Assembly: GCA_963811335.1 (NCBI GenBank)
Contig: CAWERB010000018.1
Location: 209,206-273,205 of the forward strand
Length of the DNA: 64,000 nt
Source of the DNA: Trebonia sp963811335
GTDB taxonomy: Bacteria > Actinomycetota > Actinomycetes > Streptosporangiales > Streptosporangiaceae
Reading direction: 5' to 3'
Positions 12,496 to 20,238 of the stretch are shown in pieces. Position 1 is the first letter of the stretch. Each line of letters begins with the position of its first letter. Made by a program: the position numbers and the translations under genes. The notes beneath the pieces were generated by a model that worked only from the letters and a program-made list of their open reading frames with translations, did not search any database and had not been told where the DNA came from.

Positions 12496-13443
12496 TCACT
12501 GGTGGGCTGTGCGAAGGAGGGAAAGCAGTTCGTCGACGCCGCGCAGGTGCAGGTGCGGGCGTTTCCCGGCCGGCAGGCGGTCGTAGGCGTCCTGGCCGGC
12601 CAGGCCGGTCTGCACCGCGACGGCGAGGGCGTGGCCGCGGTGGGCCATCGGCACCTCGAGCAGCGGGTCGTCCCCGACGACCACGAGGTCGCGGGCGGGG
12701 ACGCCCAGCCGGGTGGCCGCCGCGCGCAGCGCGTCGAGCGACGGCTTGCCGGTGACCGTCAGGCGGCAGCCGGTGACCGACCGTATCATCGCGGAGATCG
12801 CCCGGGAGGTGCCGAGCGCCCGGCCGCCCGCCGCGGCGAAGAACGGGGTCTCCGACGCGGAGTACAGCGCCGCACCCGACCAGACCGCGTGGCAGGCGGC
12901 TTCCAGGTGGGACATGGTGAACTCGCGGAACCAGCCGACGAGCACCGCGTCCACGTCCGCCGGCGTGTCCGACGGCCGGGTGTCAGGCCCTGCATAGAGT
13001 TCGGCTGGCTCGACCGGCGGTACCACCTCGATGCCGGCCGCGCGCAGCGGCCCGGTCAGCCCGTCGCCGCCGAGCACCATGACCCGCTTGTAGCCGCGCC
13101 TGGTGAACATGACGACCGCGCTGGAGGCCGGCGTCATCATCTGGTCATCGGGCACGTCGAGCCCGGCGTCCCGCAGCACCGCCGCGAAGTCCGCGGGTGC
13201 GCGGTTGGTCCCGTTGGTGAACACCACGTACGGCAGCCCCCGCGCGCGAACCCAGCGCAGCAGCTCGACCGCCCCGGGCAGCGGGGCGAGCCCGTGGTTG
13301 ACCCGGTCGCCGAGCGCGAGGGTGCCGTCCATGTCGAAGATGAACCCGCGCCCGTCCCGCAGCCGCCGCAGCACCTCGTCGGAAGCCCCGGTCGCGATGG
13401 ACCCCGTGGCAGAGGACCCCGCGGTGGAGAACCCAGTGGTCAC
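12496..13443 (-). CDS. HAD-superfamily phosphatase (NagD/PGP-like)
   Basis: Predicted sugar- or phospho-ester phosphatase of the NagD-like HAD class. HAD motif I is FDMDGTLALG (about residue 40), motif II is VVFTNGTN, motif III is TGKPS and motif IV is VVGDDPLLEV. A C2-type cap lies between motifs II and III. It starts about ten bases after the carboxyltransferase stop, so it is probably co-transcribed. The GTG start at 13441-13443 gives an N-terminal tail of about 20 Gly/Ser/Ala residues that may be untranslated. In a phosphate-activated carboxylation pathway it could remove dead-end phosphoesters, but this is inference. Confidence 0.85.
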   Translation of the reverse strand: MTTGFSTAGSSATGSIATGASDEVLRRLRDGRGFIFDMDGTLALGDRVNHGLAPLPGAVELLRWVRARGLPYVVFTNGTNRAPADFAAVLRDAGLDVPDDQMMTPASSAVVMFTRRGYKRVMVLGGDGLTGPLRAAGIEVVPPVEPAELYAGPDTRPSDTPADVDAVLVGWFREFTMSHLEAACHAVWSGAALYSASETPFFAAAGGRALGTSRAISAMIRSVTGCRLTVTGKPSLDALRAAATRLGVPARDLVVVGDDPLLEVPMAHRGHALAVAVQTGLAGQDAYDRLPAGKRPHLHLRGVDELLSLLRTAHQ

Positions 13444-13453
13444 GAATCTCCTT

Positions 13454-14935
13454 TCACCGTCCGTCGCCGCGCAGTGACAGCCGGAAGCCCGGCTTCTGCA
13501 CGGTCAGCTCCCGCGCCGCCGGGCGCGCGGCCAGGGAGCGCAGCAGCGTGAGAACCGGCACCAGGTCCGGGTTGTAGTGCGTGACCGCGGGCCCGGCGGC
13601 GACCATCGCGTCCACCTCCGCGGCCGGCAAGCCGAAGCGCAGTAGCAGTTCCTCGTCGCTGATCCGGGCGCCGAACCGCTGTCGCAGCTCGGCTACGGAC
13701 AGCGGCGGCGGCTCATCGGCGAGCTCGGTCGCCCGCGGCCGGCCGAGCACCTTGTCGAGCACCCACGGCTCGACGGGCGCGGTCGGCTTGCCGAACGTGC
13801 CGAGCGCGTACCTGATCACCTGGTCGGGCACGTTGTCGTAGCGTGCGTTGCCCGCCTGCACGGACAGCAGGTTGGCCAGGGCCTGCCCGATTACCATCTG
13901 CGGGTACGGCGTCACCATGATCGGGTAGCCGAGCTCCGCCCGCACCTGGGCGATCTCCGCCATCAGCGCGTCGAACTGGTCCGCGAGGCCGATCTCGCGC
14001 AGCTGCCGCTTTGTCGTCGACAGGGTTCCGCCGGCCAGCTGGTGGTCCATGAACGCCGCGTCGAACGACCCGGGCCGTCCCGGCGGCAGTCCCTCCGCGG
14101 CGGCCAGCCGGTCGAAGTACCGGCCGACGGCGGCGAGCAGCCGGTCGTCGATGTCGACGCTGTGCCCGGACGCGCGCAGGTTCGCGACCAGCTGCTCGGC
14201 GTCCGGTAGCGACGACCCGTTGCCGAGCGCGCCGGAGCCGACCTGGAGCACGTGTACCCCCAGGGACGCGGCGGTCAGGCAGGTGAGCTGCGACAGGCCG
14301 AGGGTGGCGTGCGAGTGCAGCTCCAGCGGCTTGCCGCCGAGTGCCGCCTGCACGGCGGGGATCAGCGTCCGCGCCCGGTCGGGGGTGAGGATGCCCGCCG
14401 GGTCCTTGATGTAGGCGCGGTCGATGTCCGGGCAGTCGCGGTAGGCGGCGGCGATGCCCGCGTAGAACGCGTCGTCGTGCACCGCCGAGATCGTGTAGGT
14501 GAGCGCGCCGATGACCTCGCGGCCGCCCGCCTTCTTCGCGATCCGCGCGGTGGCCCGCGCCGCGTCCATGTCGTGCGACGGATCGAGCACGACGAACCGG
14601 TCCATGCCGTTGTCCACCAGCTTGCGGTAGACAAGCTCGATGACCTCCGGGTGCGCCCGCTCCCAGGAGATGAACCGGAACCCGGTCCCGATGAACTGCA
14701 GCGGCGTGTCCGGCATCGCGGCCCGGCTGATCCGCAGCAGCGCCCACGGGTCCTCCCGGTGCCTGCGCACCGACATGCCCATCGCGGTGGAGGAGGAGTA
14801 GTCGAGCGCGCGGAACCCGGTCCGGCCGAGCAGCGGCGCGATCGTCGCGATGTGCGCGGTCCGTAGTCCCGCCGCCCCCCACAGCGACTGGTTCCCGTCC
14901 CGCAGCGACACGTCGACCAGCCGGATCTCAGCCAT
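13454..14935 (-). CDS. OadA/pyruvate-carboxylase-type carboxyltransferase (HMGL-like)
   Basis: A TIM-barrel carboxyltransferase that would move CO2 from carboxybiotin to a keto substrate. It begins MAEIRLVDVSLRDGNQS, close to the RDGHQS metal-site motif of OadA and pyruvate carboxylase. The carbamylated-lysine region reads YIKDPAGIL and the metal-binding HxH reads HSHAT, as in OadA rather than HTHDTSG of pyruvate carboxylase. A conserved tail region (GYPIMVTPYPQMVIGQA) follows. There is no biotin domain at the C terminus; the carrier is the separate protein at 16680-17190. The frame is open upstream into the biotin carboxylase, so this may be the C-terminal half of a fused protein, or start at the ATG at 14933-14935. 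Substrate inferred from neighbours, not sequence. Confidence 0.85.
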   Translation of the reverse strand: MAEIRLVDVSLRDGNQSLWGAAGLRTAHIATIAPLLGRTGFRALDYSSSTAMGMSVRRHREDPWALLRISRAAMPDTPLQFIGTGFRFISWERAHPEVIELVYRKLVDNGMDRFVVLDPSHDMDAARATARIAKKAGGREVIGALTYTISAVHDDAFYAGIAAAYRDCPDIDRAYIKDPAGILTPDRARTLIPAVQAALGGKPLELHSHATLGLSQLTCLTAASLGVHVLQVGSGALGNGSSLPDAEQLVANLRASGHSVDIDDRLLAAVGRYFDRLAAAEGLPPGRPGSFDAAFMDHQLAGGTLSTTKRQLREIGLADQFDALMAEIAQVRAELGYPIMVTPYPQMVIGQALANLLSVQAGNARYDNVPDQVIRYALGTFGKPTAPVEPWVLDKVLGRPRATELADEPPPLSVAELRQRFGARISDEELLLRFGLPAAEVDAMVAAGPAVTHYNPDLVPVLTLLRSLAARPAARELTVQKPGFRLSLRGDGR

Positions 14936-16402
14936 CCGCGCCGCCGTGACGCCACGCTCACGCCCGCGATGATCCAGAACGGAGGCGGCCTGCCCGGTCT
15001 CCGCCCCGTCACCCCGCGCGGCGCCCAGCGGTCTCCGTACGGTGACAGCTGCCCGGGCCGCGGCCAGCCAGCGTGCGAGATATCCGGTGTCCACGCCGCC
15101 GGCCGCGAACTCCGCGTCCGCGAGCAGCGCCTGGTGCAGCTCCAGGTTCGTGGCAACCCCGTCGATGCCGCAGCGGTCAAGGGCACCCCGCAGCGTGCCG
15201 AGCGCCCCGTCGCGGTCGCCGCCGTGCGCGATGACCTTGGCGAGCAGCGAGTCGTAGTACGGCGGCACCGTCGCCCCCGCCTGCAGGTGCGTGTCGACCC
15301 GCACGCCCGGCCCGGACGGGAAGACGGCCCGGGTGACCGTCCCCGGGCTCGGCTGGAAGTCGCGCGCCGGGTCCTCGGCGTTCAGCCGTACCTCGATGGC
15401 GTGGCCGTCGAAGCCGATGTCCGCCTGCTTGACCCGCAGCGGGCGTCCCTCGGCGATGGCGAGCTGCTCGGCGACGATGTCGATGCCGGTGACGGCCTCG
15501 GTGACCGGGTGCTCGACCTGGATGCGGGCGTTGACCTCCAGGAAGTAGAACTCCGCGTCGCGGTCCGCGTCGACGAGGAACTCGACCGTGCCCGCGCCGC
15601 GGTAACGCAGGTGCTCGCCGAGCGCGACCGCCGCGCGCGCGCAGCCGTTCCCGCAGCTCGTCGCCGAGCCTGGGCGCGGGTGCCTCCTCGATGAGCTTCT
15701 GGTAACGGCGCTGCACCGAGCAGTCCCGGTCGCCCAGGTGGATGACGTGCTCGCCGTCCCCGAGCAGCTGCACCTCGACGTGCCGGCCGCGTTCCACGTA
15801 CCGCTCCAGGTACACCCGCGGGTCGCCGAACGCGGCGCCCGCCTCCGCGCTCGCCAGCGCGACCGCTTCCGCGAGCCCGGCCGGATCCCGCACCACCCGC
15901 AGCCCCCGCCCGCCGCCGCCCCCGGCCGCCTTGACCAGCACCGGGTACCCGATCCGCGCCGCCAGTCCCGCGGCATCCCCGGACTCCGGTGTCACGTGCC
16001 CGCCGGGCAGCACCGGCAGGCCGGCGGCGACCGCGTGCTCGCGGGCCGCCAGCTTGTCCCCGGTCGCCTCAAGCGTCTCCGGTTCTGGCCCGATGAACAC
16101 GATCCCGGCCGCGGCGCAGGCCCGGGCCAGCCGGGCGTTCTCCGACAGGAACCCGTATCCCGGGTGCACCGCGTCGGCGCCCGTGGCGACGGCCGCGCGC
16201 ACCACCGCGTCCACGCTCAGGTAACTCGCGCTCGCCGGGCCAGGTCCGATCCAATCACCTGGTCCGCGAGCCGCGCGGGCAGCGACCCGGCGTCCGCCTC
16301 CGACACGGTGAGCACGGTCTCGATGCCCAGCCGCCGGCCGGTCCTGATCACCCGGACGGCGATCTCCCCCCGGTTAGCGACAAGCACCCGCCGCACGCTC
16401 AC
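14936..16402 (-). CDS. Biotin carboxylase subunit, frame breaks, possibly fused to the carboxyltransferase
   Basis: Carboxylates biotin on a carrier protein using ATP and bicarbonate. A GTG start at 16400-16402 gives SVRRVLVANRGEIAVRV. Bacterial-type motifs follow: HPGYGFLSEN, the glycine loop KAAGGGGGRGL, RDCSVQRRYQK, EVNARIQVEHPVTE and NAEDPARDFQPSPG. Frame breaks lie near 16245 (between the VIG segment and SVDAVVRAAVATG) and near 15645 in a GC-repeat tract. About 50 low-complexity residues join the conserved end to the carboxyltransferase methionine with no stop codon between. This is a standard bacterial BC, unlike the eukaryotic-type one at 4964. Confidence 0.85.
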
Positions 16403-16459
16403 GCCCGCAAGCCCTGCCCCGCCGATAGCAACAAGCGCTTGAGCTCCCCGGGCGATCCG

Positions 16460-16511
16460 ATGATGGTGGACATTTAGGCACACTCGGATGTACCCAAATG
16501 TCCACCATCAT
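16460..16511. promoter_or_regulatory. Perfect 16-bp inverted repeat upstream of the biotin carboxylase
   Basis: The arms are ATGATGGTGGACATTT at 16460-16475 and its exact reverse complement at 16496-16511, with a 20-base spacer. It sits between the BCCP stop (16680) and the BC start (16402) and is AT-richer than its surroundings. It could be an mRNA hairpin setting the BCCP/BC ratio, an attenuator or an operator. Confidence 0.6.
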
Positions 16512-16679
16512 GCCCACGTCCGCCGCCGCGCCCGCCAGTTGCGGATAACAGCAAGAAGCCTTGGCGTGATGGTGAGCCGCATGATCGTCATGGCCCGTTC
16601 GGGCCGGCTATCGCCGGCCCAACGGGCCACGGGGACGGCTCGCCGGGTGGGCGGCGGACGGCGAGCGTCGCGATCTCGG

Positions 16680-17190
16680 TCACTCGGCGGGCTCGATCAG
16701 CATGAGCGTCGTGCCGAGGGGGGCGAACTCGCCGTTGTCCACGGAGATGCGCGCCACCCGGCCCGCCGTTCCGGCATGGACGGGATTCATCAGCTTCATG
16801 GTCTCGACGATCGCGACGACCGTGTCCGGCGCCACCACGTCGCCGACCTGAACGAATGGGTCGGCGCCCGGGCGCGGCGCGCGGTAGAACGTGCCGGGCA
16901 GCGGCGCCGTGATCGCGGCGAGGCCGTCGCCCGCACCCCCGCGTCCGCGCTGGCCGTGCCGGCGCTCCGGTGCTCGCGCTGACCGTGCCCGCTGGAGCGA
17001 CCGCTGGCGCGGTGTCCGGCACCAGGGCGAGCGCCGTCGGCTCGGCGAGGACCTGGGATTCTTCGGTCCAGCCGCCCGGGCTACGGCGCAGCGTGAGCCG
17101 GAACCGGGACGTCTCCAGGTCGAGCGAGTCGTAAGGCAGCGAGTCGAGCAGGGCCAGGACGTCCCCGACGTCCTCGTTGGTCAGGTCCAC
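16680..17190 (-). CDS. Biotin carboxyl carrier protein (AccB type), one frame break
   Basis: Carries the carboxybiotin shuttled between biotin carboxylase and carboxyltransferase. The N-terminal ~60 residues (starting MDLTNEDVGDVLALLDSL) match the AccB N-terminal helix region. An Ala/Pro-rich hinge follows, then the biotinyl domain, entered with ITAPLPGTFYRA and holding the biotinyl-Lys motif VETMKLMNPV. The reading needs one frame change near 16930 inside the hinge. GTG start at 17188-17190 has GGGAG six bases upstream. It is followed about 280 bases later by the biotin carboxylase. A free-standing AccB-type carrier next to an OadA-like transferase is unusual, since pyruvate carboxylase and OadA normally carry it fused. 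Confidence 0.85.
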
Positions 17191-17332
17191 GGTGTACTCC
17201 CGAGGTGTAGAGCTCCCCGCGTCGTTTCATACCCGGTGACCGATTTCTGCACCTTCGCGCAGCCGGAGATCCCCGGCCCGGTCGTGGTGCCCGGCGTGCC
17301 GTGCCGTCGGCCGCGCGAAGGCGCCGGGACCA

Positions 17333-18403
17333 TCAAAGCGGCTTCCCGAACAGGGCGAGTACGTGGTCGGCGGCGCGCGGCTTGGGGGCGCCGGCGGGTG
17401 CCGACCGCCGCGCCGCCCAGACCGTTTCCGGGCGGGACTGGAGCAGCACGATCCGCGCTGACGGCTCCGCGTCGCTGTCGAGCACCGCCCACTCGATGTC
17501 CTGCGGGGTGCCGTAGTGCTCCTCCACCCGGCGGGCGGTCGCGGCGAGTGCGCGGATCTCGTCGTCGGTCAGGCAGGCCGCGTCCCGCAGCCCGGCCGGC
17601 ATGTCGGCCACCTGGACGTGGGGCGCAGCCGCGCCCTCGTTGGGTGCGTAGCTGTGGATCTTGAGCTTGGGGGAGACGCGGCGGGTGGTGATCTCGCCGG
17701 TGATCTTGGAGATCGCCCAGGAGTCGGGCGTCACGTCGCCGGAGACCAGCGCGGAGCCCAGGCCCCAGGTGCCCTCGATCGCGACGACCGAGCGGTCGCC
17801 GGTGACCGGTGACCGGGTGAACATCACCCCCGCGGCGCGCGGGGCGACCATGCGCTGCACGACCACCGCCATGGCCACGCCGGCCTCGGGCAGGCGCAGG
17901 CGGCGGCGGTAGGCGACCGACTCGTCGTTGTACAGCGACGCCCAGCAGCGGCGGACATGGTCGAGCACCGCGGCCGCGCCGGATATGCCGAGGTAGGTGT
18001 CCTGCAGGCCGGCGAACGACGCCTCCGCGCTGTCCTCGACGGTCGCCGAGGAGCGCACCGCGACGTCGGGGTCGCCGGCATCCGCCGCGCCGCCGAGCGC
18101 GGCGTACCCGGACTCGATGGCCGCCACGACCTCGGCGGGCAGCGGCGCACCCGCGACGAGCGCGCGGAAGCGCTCGCAAACCGCGGCGATCCCGGCCAGG
18201 TCGCCGGGATCGAGGGCCTCGATCCCGGCGCGGAGCTCACCGCCCGGGTCCAGCGCGGCGAGCGCCAAGGCGAACGCCTCGGTGGTGACGGCGTACCCGG
18301 GCGGCACGGCGACGCCCGCCCGCGACAGCTCGCCGAGCGACGCGGCCTTGCCGCCGACGACGCTGACGTCGGCCGCGTCCGTGAGCGAGACGACGAGGGT
18401 CAA
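17333..18403 (-). CDS. PEP/pyruvate-binding ATP-grasp subunit of a split PEP-synthase-like phosphotransferase
   Basis: The 356-residue protein corresponds to only the N-terminal nucleotide-binding domain of PEP synthase or PPDK. It has VVGGKAASLGEL at the start, VAVRSSATVEDS (conserved phosphate-binding segment), FAGLQDTYLGI, MAVVVQRMV, AGVMFTRSP and the closing DIEWAV and LLQSRPET motifs. Family knowledge: this domain moves phosphate from ATP to a histidine on a swivelling domain. That histidine is supplied by the neighbouring 601-residue protein, whose stop lies two bases before this TTG start, so they should be co-translated. The split resembles the two-protein phenylphosphate synthase and rifampin phosphotransferase families. 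The phosphate acceptor is unknown. Confidence 0.85.
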   Translation of the reverse strand: MTLVVSLTDAADVSVVGGKAASLGELSRAGVAVPPGYAVTTEAFALALAALDPGGELRAGIEALDPGDLAGIAAVCERFRALVAGAPLPAEVVAAIESGYAALGGAADAGDPDVAVRSSATVEDSAEASFAGLQDTYLGISGAAAVLDHVRRCWASLYNDESVAYRRRLRLPEAGVAMAVVVQRMVAPRAAGVMFTRSPVTGDRSVVAIEGTWGLGSALVSGDVTPDSWAISKITGEITTRRVSPKLKIHSYAPNEGAAAPHVQVADMPAGLRDAACLTDDEIRALAATARRVEEHYGTPQDIEWAVLDSDAEPSARIVLLQSRPETVWAARRSAPAGAPKPRAADHVLALFGKPL

Positions 18404-18405
18404 CG

Positions 18406-20211
18406 TCAGTCCGCCAGCACCCGGACCGTGCCGCGGTCGCCGTCGACCCGCACCCGGTCCCCGGTCCTGATCCGCTTCGTGGCGTCACCGCACCCGACGA
18501 CGGCGGGCATCCCGTACTCGCGGGCGACGATCGCGGCGTGCGACATCGAGCCGCCGATGTCGGAGACCGCCGCCTTGATCTTCGCGAACACCGGCGCCCA
18601 GGACGGCGCGGTAACCGGGACGACGAGGATCTCGCCCTCGCGCAGCTCGGCGATCTGCGCCACGTCGAACAGCACCCGGGCGGTCCCCTCGACCACGCCG
18701 GACGACGCCGCGACACCCACCACCTCATCGGGATCGGGGTTCAGCCACGACTCGATCCGCTCGCTGGTGATGCCCCACAGCATGCGCACCGCGGGGTCGT
18801 TCAGCGCCTCGGGCACCGGGCCGAGCGCCGGCGGCGGCGACCAGTCCTTGAGCACCTCGATCATCCGCTTGCGCTCGGCGACGAGCGGCTGGAAGTGCCG
18901 GGCGCCCAGGGGCGGGGTGCCGGCCGCCCAGGCGAGGGACACGTCGGCGAGCGCCTGGTCGATCTCGGTGTGGTGCAGGTGGAACACGTCGTCGGTCTCG
19001 GCGAGCACGCCCTGGGCGGCGAGCAAGGACCCGAACGCCTTCACCTTCTGGAAGAACCGGGTGGTGAACCAGTGCTCGCAGTAGAACTTGTGGTCCTCGA
19101 CGAACGGGAACACCAGGCGGCACAGGCCGAGCATCTGGTCGAAGGCCGCCTTCTCGTCGTCCGTGCCAAGCAGGTCGCGGTACCCGGTGGCGATCCGCTC
19201 CCGCTCACTGATGAGCTGCTCGGTCGGGCGCGGCTTGATGCCGCCGGCCCGCACGGCGGCCACGTAGCCGGGCAGCGCGGCGAACGGCACGGTCAGGTCG
19301 TCGTTCCAGGACAGGTGGTGATGGTAGAAGCCGTCGCCGGAGGAGACGTGGAACCACGGGTCGCGGGCCTTGTCGAACGCGGCGAGCCACTGCGCCCCGG
19401 ACTCGCCGCGAGCCTCAAGCGCGGTGAGCACGTCGGCGGCGACGCACCCGTCGGTGAACAGGTCGTCCACGCCGAGTTCGGCGGCCAGCCGGGCCAGGCT
19501 CTTCAGCTCGTCGTCCGGCCGGTACATGATCACGTCGATGCCGGCCACCATCCGGCCGATGGTCTGGTCGCTGATCTCAGGGAACGCCTGCTGGCAGAAC
19601 TGGAAGAACACCACGTACGCGCCGTAGCCGAGCATCAGCATCTCGGTGTGGTGGTGCCACATCTTCGAGTAGAGCGCGAGCACCCGGTGGAAGTTCTCCT
19701 GCAGGTAGTGGTTCTGCGCGACGCCCACCGCGCCGAACACCACGTCCGCCTGCTCCCATTCGGGCAAAGACGGCACCTCGATCGACTCGATCTCGGCGAT
19801 CAGCGCCCGCAGCCGGTTCTTCCACCCCTCGTACAGGGAATCCCAGTTCTCGAAGTAGTACCCGGCGCGCGGCCCGAACTCCGCCGCCCGCCGCTCGATC
19901 TCCGCCGCCTCCAGCACGGGGTTGGCGGTGATGTAGATGCGGCCGTTGACGATCCGGTGCTCGATTCCCAGCGTCGTGGGGAACACGAACAGCCGCGCCG
20001 TGTTGGCGCCGATCGCCTGGTACGGTACCTCCCCGGTGATCGTGTCGAAGGCCGGCATCGGCTCGGGGAAGTGCATGGAGTTGTAAAACCAGAAGCGCTG
20101 ATCGTCCTCCGGCTGGAAGCGGGTGAAGTACTGGTACATGGAGCGCCAGTTCTCCGCCCCGGGCACGTCGGCGATCTGCGAGGGCAGCGGGAAGCCTGCT
20201 TGTTCCGTCAT
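18406..20211 (-). CDS. Swivel-histidine and substrate subunit of a split PEP-synthase-like phosphotransferase
   Basis: A 601-residue partner of the ATP-grasp protein. The C-terminal ~90 residues are the PEP-utilising mobile domain with phospho-His in GGSMSHAAIVAREYGMPAVV. The N-terminal ~480 residues look like the substrate-binding region of rifampin-phosphotransferase-like enzymes, with NSMHFPEPMPAFDTITGEV and an all-helical middle rich in aromatic residues and His clusters (KMWHHHTEM, GDGFYHHHLSW). The protein has neither the ATP-binding domain nor the PEP/pyruvate TIM barrel of PEP synthase, so it should not make PEP. The most economical reading is a pyrophosphorylating kinase that puts phosphate on a small organic substrate. 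It lies 27 bases downstream of acetoacetyl-CoA synthetase, in one operon. Confidence 0.8.
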   Translation of the reverse strand: MTEQAGFPLPSQIADVPGAENWRSMYQYFTRFQPEDDQRFWFYNSMHFPEPMPAFDTITGEVPYQAIGANTARLFVFPTTLGIEHRIVNGRIYITANPVLEAAEIERRAAEFGPRAGYYFENWDSLYEGWKNRLRALIAEIESIEVPSLPEWEQADVVFGAVGVAQNHYLQENFHRVLALYSKMWHHHTEMLMLGYGAYVVFFQFCQQAFPEISDQTIGRMVAGIDVIMYRPDDELKSLARLAAELGVDDLFTDGCVAADVLTALEARGESGAQWLAAFDKARDPWFHVSSGDGFYHHHLSWNDDLTVPFAALPGYVAAVRAGGIKPRPTEQLISERERIATGYRDLLGTDDEKAAFDQMLGLCRLVFPFVEDHKFYCEHWFTTRFFQKVKAFGSLLAAQGVLAETDDVFHLHHTEIDQALADVSLAWAAGTPPLGARHFQPLVAERKRMIEVLKDWSPPPALGPVPEALNDPAVRMLWGITSERIESWLNPDPDEVVGVAASSGVVEGTARVLFDVAQIAELREGEILVVPVTAPSWAPVFAKIKAAVSDIGGSMSHAAIVAREYGMPAVVGCGDATKRIRTGDRVRVDGDRGTVRVLAD

Positions 20212-20238
20212 TGGAAACCCCCTGGTCTCAAGCTTTCT

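Noticed and set aside
13454..16402. Ordinary pyruvate carboxylase
   Set aside because: No C-terminal biotin domain, OadA-type HSHAT instead of the pyruvate carboxylase motif, and a separate AccB-type carrier next to acetoacetyl-CoA synthetase. Not fully excluded.
17333..20211. Phenylphosphate synthase of anaerobic phenol degradation
   Set aside because: The split design matches, but no UbiD-like phenylphosphate carboxylase or aromatic-pathway gene is in the window, while an acetoacetate enzyme is.
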